From assembly GCA_902543185.1 (NCBI GenBank), contig CACBXB010000003.1, forward strand, positions 1 to 64,000: a stretch of DNA of 64,000 nt, read 5' to 3'. The first letter of the stretch is position 1; each line of letters begins with the position of its first letter. The DNA comes from Paracoccaceae bacterium. Its GTDB lineage: Bacteria; Pseudomonadota; Alphaproteobacteria; Rhodobacterales; Rhodobacteraceae. Position numbers and translations under genes: made by a program. The notes beneath the pieces are model-generated. The model had not been told where the DNA came from, ran no database searches, and was given only the letters and a program-made list of their open reading frames with translations. Of this stretch, positions 55,633 through 64,000 are shown one piece after another.

Positions 55633-56679
55633 ATGGCTCTACCAGAGTTTTCATTACGTCAATTGCTAGAAGCAGGTGTCCACTTTGGCCACCAAACCCA
55701 AAGATGGGACCCATTAATGGAGCCATACATTTATGGTTCTCGTAATGGTATACATATCTTAGATTTAACGCAGACCGTTCCTATGCTTGATCAAGCATTG
55801 AATATAGTTCGTGAAACGGTTGCAAAGGGAGGCAGTATTTTATTCGTTGGCACCAAGCGTCAGGCATCTTCACCAATCGCTGAAGCTGCAGAAAAGTGCG
55901 CGCAGTATTATATGAACCATCGGTGGCTGGGCGGAACTCTGACTAATTGGAAAACTGTATCGCAGTCAATTCAAAGGTTGAAATCGATTGACGAGCAAGT
56001 TGCATCTGGATCAATCGAGGGTCTTACAAAAAAGGAAAGGCTTGGGGTTGAACGTGAACATGCTAAACTAAAAGCCTCATTTGATGGTATTGCTGAAATG
56101 GGTGGTGTGCCTGACTTGGTTTTTGTGGTTGATGTTAAAAAAGAAGCGCTTGCTGTTGCAGAAGCCAATAAACTGGGAATACCAGTCGTGGCTGTTGTAG
56201 ATACTAACTGTTCTCCAACAGGAGTCGACTACATGATTCCAGGTAATGATGACGCTTCACGAGCAATAGGTCTATATTGTGATCTGATCAGCAGAGCCGC
56301 TCTTGATGGCATGTCTGCTCAGCTTGGAGCCGCTGGAGTCGATTTAGGCGAAATGGATGAAACTCCAACCGAAGAAATTTTGACTGAAACCGTTGGAGAA
56401 GAAATTCAACCTACTGAAACCGCTGAAGAAGAAAGTCAATCTACTGAAACTAGCGAGGAAGAAGTCAAGAAATCTAAAGAAGAGGATAAAAAAGTCGCTG
56501 ACAAAGTTGAAGTGACAACAAAAAAATCGAAAGCAGCAGCTAAAAAACCAAAGGCTACTACTAAAAAGACAACTGCTAGTAAGGCTAAGAAAAAAGATGA
56601 AGGAAAAGCATCCAACAGCGCTCCAGTGGAAGATAAAAAGACTAAGGTTAAAGAAATTTCAGATAAAGATACCGCTTAA
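55633..56679 (+). CDS. rpsB: 30S ribosomal protein S2 with long charged C-terminal extension
   Basis: S2 binds the back of the small subunit between head and body and is needed for S1. Residues 1-235 are a normal S2: [53 protein letters not shown] and [18 protein letters not shown]. The rest (about 240-348) is extra: first an acidic part with repeated TET-x-EEE units, then a lysine/alanine-rich part. Typical S2 is about 230-260 residues, so this extension of about 100 is long; extensions of this kind occur in some alphaproteobacteria. tsf follows after 80 bases, the conserved partner. Confidence 0.95.
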   Translation: MALPEFSLRQLLEAGVHFGHQTQRWDPLMEPYIYGSRNGIHILDLTQTVPMLDQALNIVRETVAKGGSILFVGTKRQASSPIAEAAEKCAQYYMNHRWLGGTLTNWKTVSQSIQRLKSIDEQVASGSIEGLTKKERLGVEREHAKLKASFDGIAEMGGVPDLVFVVDVKKEALAVAEANKLGIPVVAVVDTNCSPTGVDYMIPGNDDASRAIGLYCDLISRAALDGMSAQLGAAGVDLGEMDETPTEEILTETVGEEIQPTETAEEESQSTETSEEEVKKSKEEDKKVADKVEVTTKKSKAAAKKPKATTKKTTASKAKKKDEGKASNSAPVEDKKTKVKEISDKDTA

Positions 56680-56759
56680 ATTGTTAAATTATATAAAATG
56701 TAACGTGACAGTTATTTGAAGCATTTTAAGTGAATATAGAATGATAAAAGGTTAGATAA

Positions 56760-57635
56760 ATGACTATTACAGCATCAATGGTAAAAGAACTAAGAGAGTC
56801 TACCGGCGCGGGCATGATGGACGCCAAAAAGGCTTTAACAGAAACTTCTGGTGATTTCGAAGCTGCAGTTGACTGGCTTAGAACTAAGGGACTGGCCAAA
56901 GCAGCTAAAAAATCAGGTAGAATAGCAGCGGAAGGTTTGGTGGCTGTTTCGGTTGATGGGTCCAATGGTGTGGCAATCGAGGTTAATTCTGAAACTGACT
57001 TTGTTGCGAAAAATGCTGAATTTCAAGAAATGGTAAGAGGGATTGCTGGCGTTGCGCTGAATGTTGATAGTGTTGAAGCATTAGCTGATGCGGATTTTCA
57101 AGGTAAAAATGTTTCTGAAGTAATAACTGACAAAATCGCAACAATAGGCGAAAATTTATCTTTACGAAGAATTTCAAAAATTTCTGGCGATCAGGTTGTT
57201 TCTTATGTTCATAATGCCGCAGCCGATGGAATGGGCGCAATTGCGGTTTTGGTAGCGTTAAAGGGAAGCAACCAAGAATTTGGTCGGCAGGTCGCTATGC
57301 ACATAGCTGCTGCAAATCCTCAAGCTCTTAGCAGCGAAGACTTAGATCCATCAATAATAGAGAGAGAGAAATCTGTTCTCACAGAGCAAGCTAGGGAATC
57401 TGGCAAGCCTGAACAGGTCATCGAAAAAATGATTGAAGGTAGAATGAAAAAATTCTTTTCCGAGGTCACACTTTTAGGACAAGATTTTGTTATCGATCCA
57501 GATTTAACAGTTCAAGCGGCATCTGAAAAAGCCGAAGTTGAAATTGTGGGTTATATTCGTATGGCTGTTGGCGAGGGTATTGAGAAAAAGGAAGAAGATT
57601 TTGCCGCGGAAGTTGCTAAGGCGGCAAAAGGATAA
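56760..57635 (+). CDS. tsf: elongation factor Ts
   Basis: EF-Ts exchanges GDP for GTP on EF-Tu. The 291-residue protein has the N-terminal UBA-like domain ([21 protein letters not shown]), the core with the TDFVAKN motif that contacts EF-Tu, and a full C-terminal part with coiled-coil-like helices. It lies behind rpsB, with which it probably shares the leader and promoter. No terminator is evident in the 157 bases after it, though a 16-bp AT palindrome lies at 57707-57722. Confidence 0.96.
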   Translation: MTITASMVKELRESTGAGMMDAKKALTETSGDFEAAVDWLRTKGLAKAAKKSGRIAAEGLVAVSVDGSNGVAIEVNSETDFVAKNAEFQEMVRGIAGVALNVDSVEALADADFQGKNVSEVITDKIATIGENLSLRRISKISGDQVVSYVHNAAADGMGAIAVLVALKGSNQEFGRQVAMHIAAANPQALSSEDLDPSIIEREKSVLTEQARESGKPEQVIEKMIEGRMKKFFSEVTLLGQDFVIDPDLTVQAASEKAEVEIVGYIRMAVGEGIEKKEEDFAAEVAKAAKG

Positions 57636-57706
57636 TAATCCATTAAAACAGTTATTTATAAATGAGAACTAAAGTTTAAATACTATCAGCTCAATCAATA
57701 AATTAA

Positions 57707-57722
57707 CATAATATATATTATG
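57707..57722. repeat. 16-bp perfect AT-rich palindrome
   Basis: CATAATATATATTATG lies in the space between tsf and the convergent glutaryl-CoA dehydrogenase gene. It could be an operator or hairpin, but AT-rich palindromes arise by chance in such DNA. No T run follows. Confidence 0.3.
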
Positions 57723-57792
57723 CGAAAATAATAGATCAGCTTGTAAAGACAAAGATGACAGCCAAGAACCTGTACCCTTTTAAGTGCTAAAT

Positions 57793-59016
57793 TTAAAAAA
57801 AAGCTTGTAGCCCAGTTTGCGCTCTTCCAAGTATGAGCGCATGGACGTCGTGAGTGCCCTCGTAAGTATTAACAGTTTCCAAGTTATTCATGTGACGCAT
57901 GATCTGAAAATCCTGTGATATGCCATTTCCTCCGTGCATATCGCGAGACAATCGGGCTATACCTAAAGCCTTACCGCAGTTATTACGTTTTATCAGGCTA
58001 ATCATTTCCGGAGCGCCTTGAGCCTTATCCATAAGCCTACCCACGCGAAGAGCGGCCTGTAGACCTAGTGTTATCTCAGTCTGCATATCTGCCAACTTCT
58101 TTTGGAATAGCTGTGTTTGAGCTATTGGCTTATCAAATTGTTTGCGATCCAGCCCATATTGCAGAGCCGCGTGCCAACAAAACTCTGCGGCACCCATAAC
58201 ACCCCACGCAATTCCATACCTGGCTCTATTAAGGCAGCCAAACGGACCCTTGAGACCTGAAACATTTGGTAAAAGAGCATCATCAGAGACCTCAACATTA
58301 TCCATAACGATCTCACCAGTAACTGAAGCTCTTAGAGATAATTTGCCCTCTATCCTGGGTGCATTTAAACCTTTGGCGCCCTTTTCGAGTATAAAACCCT
58401 TTATCTTTCCATCGTGATGCTCTGATTTTGCCCAAACCACAAACACATCTGCAATGGGAGAATTTGAAATCCACATTTTCGAACCGGAAATCCTATAACC
58501 ACTTTCAGTCTTAATGGCCCGAGTTTTCATTGAAGCTGGATCAGATCCCGCATCTGGTTCGGTTAAGCCAAAACATCCAATCAACTCGCCCGTTGCCAGT
58601 TTTGGTAGGTATTTTATTCGCTGTTCCTCTGTCCCATAGGCATAAATGGGATACATGACCAAACTCGACTGGACTGACATCATAGACCGGTAACCGCTGT
58701 CCACACGCTCTATTTCTCGGGCCACCACTCCGTAGCTCACGTACCCTGCCCCAAGTCCCCCATATTCCTCGGGTATGGTCGTCCCTAACAGACCCATTTC
58801 ACCCATTTCCCTAAAGAGTTGTGGCTCAACGGTTTCATTTTGAAAGGCTTTAGTAATTCGTGGCTGCAGTTTTTCCTGCGCAAAAGTCTGGCTCGCATCC
58901 TTAATCATTCGCTCTTCTTCGCTCAGCTGCTGCTCTAAGTGAAAAGGATCAGACCAAGTGAATACACCCAAATCTGGGGCGTCTTTACTCTTTACAATTG
59001 GCTTTTGCATTGTCAT
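57793..59016 (-). CDS. gcdH: glutaryl-CoA dehydrogenase
   Basis: GcdH oxidises and decarboxylates glutaryl-CoA to crotonyl-CoA in lysine and tryptophan breakdown. The 407-residue acyl-CoA dehydrogenase has the family's N-terminal region, [21 protein letters not shown], and the C-terminal GGNGISQ and [16 protein letters not shown] segments with the catalytic glutamate. The EGTHDVH form (rather than EGTNEI) is typical of glutaryl-CoA enzymes. I chose the ATG at 59016, with AAAGG seven bases upstream, over a TTG at 59031 that would place this site in the coding region. It is a single gene. Confidence 0.92.
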   Translation of the reverse strand: MTMQKPIVKSKDAPDLGVFTWSDPFHLEQQLSEEERMIKDASQTFAQEKLQPRITKAFQNETVEPQLFREMGEMGLLGTTIPEEYGGLGAGYVSYGVVAREIERVDSGYRSMMSVQSSLVMYPIYAYGTEEQRIKYLPKLATGELIGCFGLTEPDAGSDPASMKTRAIKTESGYRISGSKMWISNSPIADVFVVWAKSEHHDGKIKGFILEKGAKGLNAPRIEGKLSLRASVTGEIVMDNVEVSDDALLPNVSGLKGPFGCLNRARYGIAWGVMGAAEFCWHAALQYGLDRKQFDKPIAQTQLFQKKLADMQTEITLGLQAALRVGRLMDKAQGAPEMISLIKRNNCGKALGIARLSRDMHGGNGISQDFQIMRHMNNLETVNTYEGTHDVHALILGRAQTGLQAFF

Positions 59017-59111
59017 TTGGCAACCTTTCAAAATAGCTAATGATTAATCACAAGTTTATCAGTAGCTGTCTTTTTATATAAGCTTGTTATCATTTTTTGC
59101 AAATTTTTCGC

Positions 59112-59636
59112 TTAGGAAATTTTATTCAGATGCTTGCTAAATTCCGCTGCTCTTTCCTGGTAGTGGAGTGCGCTACCAATTAGGCTCTCTTTTGTTTCAC
59201 TATCGAGTTGGCGGATAACTTTTCCTGGAGAACCCATCACCAATGAACCGTCAGGAATTACTTTATTTTCAGTGATTAATGATCCGGCTCCGATTAAACA
59301 CCCTTTTCCAATTTGAGCTCCATTGAGGATCTTCGAACCCATTCCAATAAGAGTATTATCAGCAATGGAACAGCCGTGGAGAATTACACTGTGGCCAATT
59401 GTACAATTCGTTCGAATCATTAAAGGGAACCCATGGTCTGTGTGCAAAACACAGTTTTCTTGTATGTTACTACCCTTCCCGATTAGTATTTCTTCATTAT
59501 CGCCTCGAAGTGTTGCCCCAAACCAAACCGACGCCTTTTTTTGTATCTCGATTTTTCCAATAATATTTGCGCTATGTGCAATCCAAGCATCGCTTTCAAT
59601 CTTAGGGCTATAAGTTTTAAATTTAAAAATTGGCAT
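59112..59636 (-). CDS. gamma-carbonic anhydrase-like hexapeptide protein
   Basis: The 174-residue protein is a left-handed beta-helix of the gamma-carbonic anhydrase/YrdA family. It has hexapeptide repeats and the metal-binding histidines in LHTDHGFP and IGHSVILHG; the acidic residues of the archaeal Cam catalytic loop are absent, as in most bacterial members, so activity is uncertain. Its ATG shares a base with the gmk stop (TAATG), so they are coupled. Its role is unknown; metal-dependent hydrolase or transferase remain possible. Confidence 0.82.
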   Translation of the reverse strand: MPIFKFKTYSPKIESDAWIAHSANIIGKIEIQKKASVWFGATLRGDNEEILIGKGSNIQENCVLHTDHGFPLMIRTNCTIGHSVILHGCSIADNTLIGMGSKILNGAQIGKGCLIGAGSLITENKVIPDGSLVMGSPGKVIRQLDSETKESLIGSALHYQERAAEFSKHLNKIS

Positions 59637-60289
59637 TACCTTTCTCCAAACTCATTATTCAAACTACGAACAAATTCAACAATTCTGGGTTGTTGGGAGA
59701 GCCGCAATCTTTCTGCAGTAATAATAATTTTTAATTTTTCTTCGGTTTTATCAATGTCATCATTTACAACTACATAATCATATTCGGGCCAGTGACTTAT
59801 CTCCTCAAAAGACTTAGCCATCCTATTCGAAATAACTTCATCACTGTCCTGATTTCTTAATTTTAATCGACTTTCCAATTCCTTAATAGAAGGAGGTAGA
59901 ATAAAAATTGATAAAACATATTTTCCCAAGCTCGAGTTTTTTATTTGTTGGCTTCCCTGCCAGTCGACATCAAACAAAACATCATTTCCTTTATCAATTG
60001 AAGACAGTACTGGAGACATAGGGCTTCCATACCAGTTTCCAAACACCTCCGCGTGTTCTAGCATTTCGCCGTTAGAAACTTTGCTGCTAAATTCTTCCTG
60101 GGAGATAAAATAATAATCTTTTCCGTCTTGTTCGCCCTCTCGAGGTTTGCGAGTTGTCGCTGAAACCGAAAACACGCAATTTCCATCCCATGACTTAATA
60201 CGCTGGGCTAATGTGGACTTCCCCGCGCCGGATGGTGAGGAAAGGATTATCAATAATCCCTTTTCATTAACTTTGCTACTATTCGACAT
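59636..60289 (-). CDS. gmk: guanylate kinase
   Basis: Gmk phosphorylates GMP to GDP. The 217-residue protein has the P-loop [10 protein letters not shown] near residues 17-26, the GMP-binding [21 protein letters not shown] segment ([11 protein letters not shown]) and [17 protein letters not shown]. It is coupled with a yicC gene upstream, overlapping by 11 bases, as in many proteobacteria where YicC-family proteins act with RNA metabolism and Gmk. A gamma-carbonic anhydrase-like gene follows. Confidence 0.95.
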   Translation of the reverse strand: MSNSSKVNEKGLLIILSSPSGAGKSTLAQRIKSWDGNCVFSVSATTRKPREGEQDGKDYYFISQEEFSSKVSNGEMLEHAEVFGNWYGSPMSPVLSSIDKGNDVLFDVDWQGSQQIKNSSLGKYVLSIFILPPSIKELESRLKLRNQDSDEVISNRMAKSFEEISHWPEYDYVVVNDDIDKTEEKLKIIITAERLRLSQQPRIVEFVRSLNNEFGER

Positions 60290-61175
60290 TTTGCACTTGT
60301 TCGCGAAATTGGTCGACTAATGTTTTCATTTCTATTCCTATTTTTGTCAGCGCGCTGTACTGTGACTTAGAGCATATTGTATTAGCCTCTCTATTCAATT
60401 CTTGTGACAGGAAATCAAGTTTTTTACCAATAACATCTGTCGAATTTAGTAAATCTTGCATGCTTAAAATATGAACTTTTAGACGATCTAATTCTTCAGT
60501 AATATCCTGTTTCATTGCTATTATAGCTATTTCGTGTTCAATTTTATTTTCATCCAATTGAGAATGTTCGGATATAATTTTGTCAATGAGAGATTTGAAA
60601 TTCTTTTCTAAGTGTTTTGACCTTTCAGGCAGAACTTTTTCTGCAGCTTTGTGTAGGGCCATAATGGATGTAAGTTTCTCAGCCAGAATTGTCTGTAGTG
60701 CCTGCCCTTCCTTTTTCCTTGCTTGTAAAAGACTTTCGATTAATTCGTTTGCTTTATCAAGTATGATTGGTTTCATATCGTCGATGAAAGTCGAGGTATT
60801 TTTGTTCTCTCCCCAAACGCCTTTGATTGCAAAAAAATCTGAAGCCTTCAAAGGCTCCAAAGGTATGTTTTTTTCGTCACAAATTTTTTCTATATTTTGA
60901 ATTTTTTCAAATACAGTATGTAATACTTGATCATTAAGAAAATAATCATTTGAGAGTTCTGAGTGTTGGCTTACTTTTATTTTTATTATAATTGAGCCTC
61001 TAAACACTTTACCCGACGTGATTTGGCGTATCTCATTTTCTAAATAAGAAAGATATTCGGGAAGATAAATTTTTAAATCTAAACTTTTAGAATTTACACT
61101 CTTGATTTCAAAATCTAACGATACGTTTCCTACCTGGGTCGAACCATAAGCATATCCAGTCATTGAATTAATCAC
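60279..61175 (-). CDS. yicC: YicC family endoribonuclease-like protein
   Basis: YicC proteins are RNA-binding endoribonuclease-like factors; E. coli YicC takes part in sRNA degradation. The 298-residue product has the [10 protein letters not shown] start, the [17 protein letters not shown] segment and a C-terminal helical domain with the [21 protein letters not shown] region (GKKLDFL-x-QELNRE) that defines the family. The start is a GTG at 61175, eight bases after a strong GGAAGG; a GTG at 61217 is less likely because it adds 14 residues and encloses that ribosome binding site. It overlaps gmk by 11 bases. Confidence 0.9.
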   Translation of the reverse strand: MINSMTGYAYGSTQVGNVSLDFEIKSVNSKSLDLKIYLPEYLSYLENEIRQITSGKVFRGSIIIKIKVSQHSELSNDYFLNDQVLHTVFEKIQNIEKICDEKNIPLEPLKASDFFAIKGVWGENKNTSTFIDDMKPIILDKANELIESLLQARKKEGQALQTILAEKLTSIMALHKAAEKVLPERSKHLEKNFKSLIDKIISEHSQLDENKIEHEIAIIAMKQDITEELDRLKVHILSMQDLLNSTDVIGKKLDFLSQELNREANTICSKSQYSALTKIGIEMKTLVDQFREQVQNVE

Positions 61176-61237
61176 GCTATCAGCCTTCCAAAGAAAGTAA
61201 TCGTCCACAAGTTTCACAAACTAAAGCTCTTTTAGCT

Positions 61238-62344
61238 TCACGATGCTAGAGATTCATTAATTACCGATTTAATCAAAACTGGGTCGATGTCACGAGCAAT
61301 AAATGCCTTACCTATTCCTTTTGTTAAAATTAAATTTAACTTTCCATTAACAACTTTCTTATCCTGAAACATCAGTTCTACCAAAGTATCAGCATCAGGT
61401 AAAAGTCCAGATATTTCTTTTATTGAACTCATCATTCCCATGTCTGAAAAGTGCTTTTTAATTCTCACGGGATCTTCTTGCGAACTTAATTTCATTTTTG
61501 CAGACAGATCAAAAGCTAAAATACATCCAATTGCCACTCCCTCCCCGTGCAGCATGCGGTCTGAGTAACCAGTAGCGGTTTCGAGCGCGTGACAAAATGT
61601 ATGCCCCAAGTTTAGCAAGGCCCTGTCGCCGTATTCTTTTTCATCATTAACAACAATTTCTGCCTTCATTTCACATGAATGAGCTACAGCGGTGATAAGC
61701 GTCTGGGTGTCTCTTTCTTTAATCTTTGTAAAATTTTTTTCCAGCCAGCAATAAAAATCATAGTCGCCTAATAAGCCGTATTTCACTACCTCACCGTATC
61801 CGGCTAGGAAATCTCTTTCATTTATTGTGTGTAAGGTAGAAATATCGGAGATGACTTGTGATGGTTGGTAAAAAGCGCCCACTAAATTTTTGCCATGTAC
61901 TGAGTTTATTCCTGTTTTGCCGCCGACTGAACTATCTACTTGTGCTAAAAGTGAAGTTGGACATTGGATAAATCGAATACCACGCCTTAATATTGCTGCA
62001 GCAAAGCCTACAAGATCCCCGACAACACCACCACCCAAAGCAACGACTATGTCATTGCGTTCAATTTTATTTGCCAACATCCAGTCAACCGTCATTTGGA
62101 GTGTTTTCCAAGATTTGCTTCCTTCACCAGGATCAATCGATAATATTTTAGTTTCAATTCCAGATGCAGACAGAGCTTTAACTAGTCTAGATAGGTGGGT
62201 TTTTTCCACGTTTTTGTCTGTAATAATTGCTAAAAAGTTACGAGTTAAAATGCCCTCTAAATGAATAGGAAAGTAAGGGATTAAGTCCTCACCAATCAAA
62301 ATATCATAGGATCTAGTATCTAATGGCACGGTTACTTTCTTCAT
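61238..62344 (-). CDS. aroB: 3-dehydroquinate synthase
   Basis: AroB converts DAHP to 3-dehydroquinate, the second shikimate step, using NAD and zinc. The 368-residue protein has the NAD-binding GGGVVGDLVGFAA segment, CPTSLLAQVDSSVGGKTGIN, the zinc-binding glutamate and histidines in YGEVVKYG and LNLGHTFCHALE and a third in LHGEGVAIG. It follows aroK by two bases, so the two form the usual aroKB pair. Its products feed trpE chorismate synthesis elsewhere in the window. Confidence 0.95.
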   Translation of the reverse strand: MKKVTVPLDTRSYDILIGEDLIPYFPIHLEGILTRNFLAIITDKNVEKTHLSRLVKALSASGIETKILSIDPGEGSKSWKTLQMTVDWMLANKIERNDIVVALGGGVVGDLVGFAAAILRRGIRFIQCPTSLLAQVDSSVGGKTGINSVHGKNLVGAFYQPSQVISDISTLHTINERDFLAGYGEVVKYGLLGDYDFYCWLEKNFTKIKERDTQTLITAVAHSCEMKAEIVVNDEKEYGDRALLNLGHTFCHALETATGYSDRMLHGEGVAIGCILAFDLSAKMKLSSQEDPVRIKKHFSDMGMMSSIKEISGLLPDADTLVELMFQDKKVVNGKLNLILTKGIGKAFIARDIDPVLIKSVINESLAS

Positions 62345-62346
62345 AG

Positions 62347-62889
62347 TCAGGCTCTTTCGATTAAGTCATTACGATCTAGTAGTGATTTAATTACTAATTT
62401 AGCCATCTCTTCTAAAGATGATTTTGCATGAGATTCTATAATAATATCGGCCAGAGCATACGTTTTAATTCGGTCTGTATAAATACTCGCGAGGGTTTCT
62501 TTTGGATTATTTGTTTGTAATAGTGGCCTTGTTTTTTTGTATCTAACTCGTTTCCAAAGAGTTTCTAAATCGGCATTTAACCAAACTGAAGTGCCTTGTT
62601 CTTTGATAGATGCGCGATTTTTTTTGTTCATAAATGCTCCTCCACCGGTTGCTAAAATACAGCATTCTTCACGTAATAACCGTTTGATAATTTGATTTTC
62701 CTTGTCTCGAAAAAACTTTTCCCCATGACGCTCAAAAATTTCTGGTATCGACAGTTTGGCTGCCTGTTCAATTTCAAAATCAACATCTTTAAACGGAACA
62801 TCAATATTTGATGAAATGACTTTTCCTATTGCACTTTTACCGGATCCCATCATTCCGACCAGAGCAACTGTTTTTTTTAGTTCAAACAT
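62347..62889 (-). CDS. aroK: shikimate kinase
   Basis: AroK phosphorylates shikimate. The 180-residue protein has the P-loop GMMGSGKSAIG, the shikimate-binding DVDFEIE and FRDKENQI segments, and the lid region RPLL. The ATG at 62889 is the family-like start; a GTG at 62907 would add six residues and cannot be excluded, since neither has a strong ribosome binding site. It is followed by aroB after two bases. The 111-base spacer to the divergent small membrane protein gene should hold both promoters. Confidence 0.94.
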   Translation of the reverse strand: MFELKKTVALVGMMGSGKSAIGKVISSNIDVPFKDVDFEIEQAAKLSIPEIFERHGEKFFRDKENQIIKRLLREECCILATGGGAFMNKKNRASIKEQGTSVWLNADLETLWKRVRYKKTRPLLQTNNPKETLASIYTDRIKTYALADIIIESHAKSSLEEMAKLVIKSLLDRNDLIERA

Positions 62890-63000
62890 AATAAAAGGTA
62901 TTATCACCTAAAAACACAAATACAATTGAACTTTGAAATATTTGTAATATTCGTTATTATATAAATACAACAGAGATTATACTGAAGTGAAAAGTATTCT

Positions 63001-63153
63001 ATGGGTAAATTGATAAAATGGCTACTTTATTTCATGATAACGGGGATTTTTGTTCTTATAGTATACGCTTTCTTGGGTCCCTTGGTTTTTGGTGTTGAGT
63101 TTGAGCCTCAGCAGTCTCTTATTACCAACACTATAAAGCTAAATGCGAATTAG
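63001..63153 (+). CDS. 50-residue single-pass membrane protein
   Basis: The ORF encodes 50 residues with a basic N-terminus (MGKLIKW), one hydrophobic helix from about residue 7 to 31 and a short polar tail. It has no strong ribosome binding site, but its stop overlaps the next gene by 11 bases, so the two are coupled. A small protein of this shape stands at the same place beside aroKB in other roseobacters, from memory of the family; I do not know its function. It is too short to be predicted by length alone, and its neighbour supports it. Confidence 0.62.
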   Translation: MGKLIKWLLYFMITGIFVLIVYAFLGPLVFGVEFEPQQSLITNTIKLNAN

Positions 63154-64000
63154 ATATTTTTTTTATTTTTTATTACTGGCTTCTTCATTAGCCGCACAAT
63201 CACCTCTTTCTGCTATAGACTGGCTATCTAAGGCAAATAGTAAGTTCCAAAAGGGTATACTGGAAATAAAAAACGTAGATTTGGAAAAAACTAACGATAT
63301 ACAAGTTTCAACCTTAAACTCAAATGATTATCAAGCGATAGGCCTTTTACCAATTTATGTTACTGGCATTCCTACAACAATTTGGAGGAACTCGAGCTTT
63401 GACGACTTGGAGTATTCATTTAAAACAATGCCAACCTTCAGCTATTCACCCATCCAAGAACTGGTGTATTCATTGCTGCTCGCTGAGGCCCGCCCACCTT
63501 TGAATGAACCGTCAAGATATGCGTTTTTAGAGGCTCGTTTGGATAAGTTATTAAATTATGGAGCAGTAGACCCAGCAATAGCTCTGATAGAGCGAGCATC
63601 TCCTGTGCCTGAAAGAATGATACCTCAGCTATTTGATATTTCATTGTTATCAAACAATAATTTTCCAATTTGTGACCCAGTTTTTCAAAATACTGAAAAT
63701 AGAGACCTCCAAGCAGAATTAATTTACTGTTATGCGCGTAAAGGTGATTGGCTGACTGCCCATTTGATTCTAAAAACAGAGGAAGTATTGGGTGACTTAA
63801 CGAATAATGAAATTTCTCTATTAAATAGATATTTAGAGGTAGATTTTGATGTTAATTTAAACGCTCTTTTACCGCCCCCCGAATCTATTACACCTCTCGA
63901 GTATCGCTTGTATGAGGCTATTGGTGAGCCTATTCCAGCTGAATATTTACCCATCCAATACAGTCAAAGTGATTTATCCGGTGAAAATGGATGGCGAGCT
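63143..64000 (+). CDS. exported hypothetical protein, 3' truncated by window edge
   Basis: The frame is open from ATG 63143 to the window end (286 codons), so the 3' end lies beyond it. The product starts with a signal peptide (residues 1-18, MRIRYFFYFLLLASSLAA then QS) and continues as a soluble periplasmic domain rich in helices, with no motif I recognise; residues such as ALIERASPVPE and LLNYGAVDPA suggest short helical repeats. It overlaps the 50-residue membrane protein gene by 11 bases. The same gene pair beside aroKB is common in Rhodobacterales as conserved hypotheticals. No function is assigned. Confidence 0.72.
   Translation, partial: MRIRYFFYFLLLASSLAAQSPLSAIDWLSKANSKFQKGILEIKNVDLEKTNDIQVSTLNSNDYQAIGLLPIYVTGIPTTIWRNSSFDDLEYSFKTMPTFSYSPIQELVYSLLLAEARPPLNEPSRYAFLEARLDKLLNYGAVDPAIALIERASPVPERMIPQLFDISLLSNNNFPICDPVFQNTENRDLQAELIYCYARKGDWLTAHLILKTEEVLGDLTNNEISLLNRYLEVDFDVNLNALLPPPESITPLEYRLYEAIGEPIPAEYLPIQYSQSDLSGENGWRA

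Noticed and set aside
57707-57722. 16-bp AT palindrome after tsf as a terminator
   Set aside because: It has no GC in the stem interior and no T run follows, so termination is unlikely.
1-64000. CRISPR arrays, insertion sequences, transposases, integrases or prophage genes
   Set aside because: No regularly spaced repeats and no recombinase or phage structural gene were found; the only direct repeats of note are the 18-bp pair near tRNA-Pro.

Overview
The window is a 64 kb piece of an AT-rich, tightly packed chromosome from a Gram-negative alphaproteobacterium, most likely a pelagic member of the Rhodobacterales/Roseobacter group. Three things support this. Several gene orders match that group: trpE with trpGDC-moaC-moeA-lexA-gltX-gltA, purL-bolA-grxD, tkt next to a coiled-coil gene and zapA, two tandem gap genes, and lpxA-lpxI-lpxB. 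The lexA promoter carries an alphaproteobacterial GAAC-N7-GAAC SOS box. The organism uses LpxI, a fused indolepyruvate oxidoreductase and a B12-dependent ribonucleotide reductase. Low GC (roughly 35-40% by eye), 4-base ATGA overlaps and short spacers suggest a streamlined marine lineage; this placement is inferred.

Layout. 1-3.2 kb: lipid A genes (lpxA, truncated by the window edge, then lpxI and lpxB) and an IalB-family secreted protein. 3.3-7.8 kb: a valine/isobutyrate operon (mmsA, acyl-CoA dehydrogenase, 3-hydroxyisobutyryl-CoA hydrolase, mmsB). 8.1-13 kb: coaD, two divergent gap paralogues and tkt, with LacI-type palindromes beside both gap genes. 13-17.7 kb: zapA pair, grxD, bolA, purL and a LysR regulator. 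17.8-27.9 kb: indolepyruvate oxidoreductase, an acyltransferase, murI, argC, ccmE, ccmF, ccmH and a PaaG-like crotonase. 27.9-40 kb (mostly minus strand): gltA, gltX, lexA, moeA, moaC, trpC, trpD, trpG, trpE, a PpiD-like foldase, gpt and fabI. 41-42.4 kb: pdxH, a DUF192 protein and tRNA-Pro(UGG).

42.4-44.4 kb is the one clearly accessory stretch. Directly after tRNA-Pro comes a segment of about 1.36 kb bracketed by perfect 18-bp direct repeats. It holds a 28-residue membrane peptide, an NTF2-like protein and a membrane-anchored staphylococcal-nuclease-type enzyme, with no integrase. It is followed by about 0.6 kb of AT-rich DNA and a foldable leader before nrdJ. 48-64 kb: nrdJ, a FrnE-like oxidoreductase, a YejA-like binding protein, an unannotated candidate small RNA, a DUF502 protein, a pseudouridine salvage pair (psuK, psuG) with a DUF4198 gene, a HupE/UreJ-like permease, rpsB and tsf behind a structured leader, gcdH, a gamma-carbonic anhydrase-like protein, gmk, yicC, aroB, aroK, a 50-residue membrane peptide and a truncated exported protein.

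Most genes are housekeeping. The most interesting signals are non-coding or small: the candidate sRNA at 50.85-50.92 kb with its own promoter, upstream dyad and terminator; the folded leaders of rpsB and nrdJ; the tRNA-Pro cassette; the regulatory palindromes near gap and the LysR/indolepyruvate pair; and a second GAPDH with NADP-type residues.
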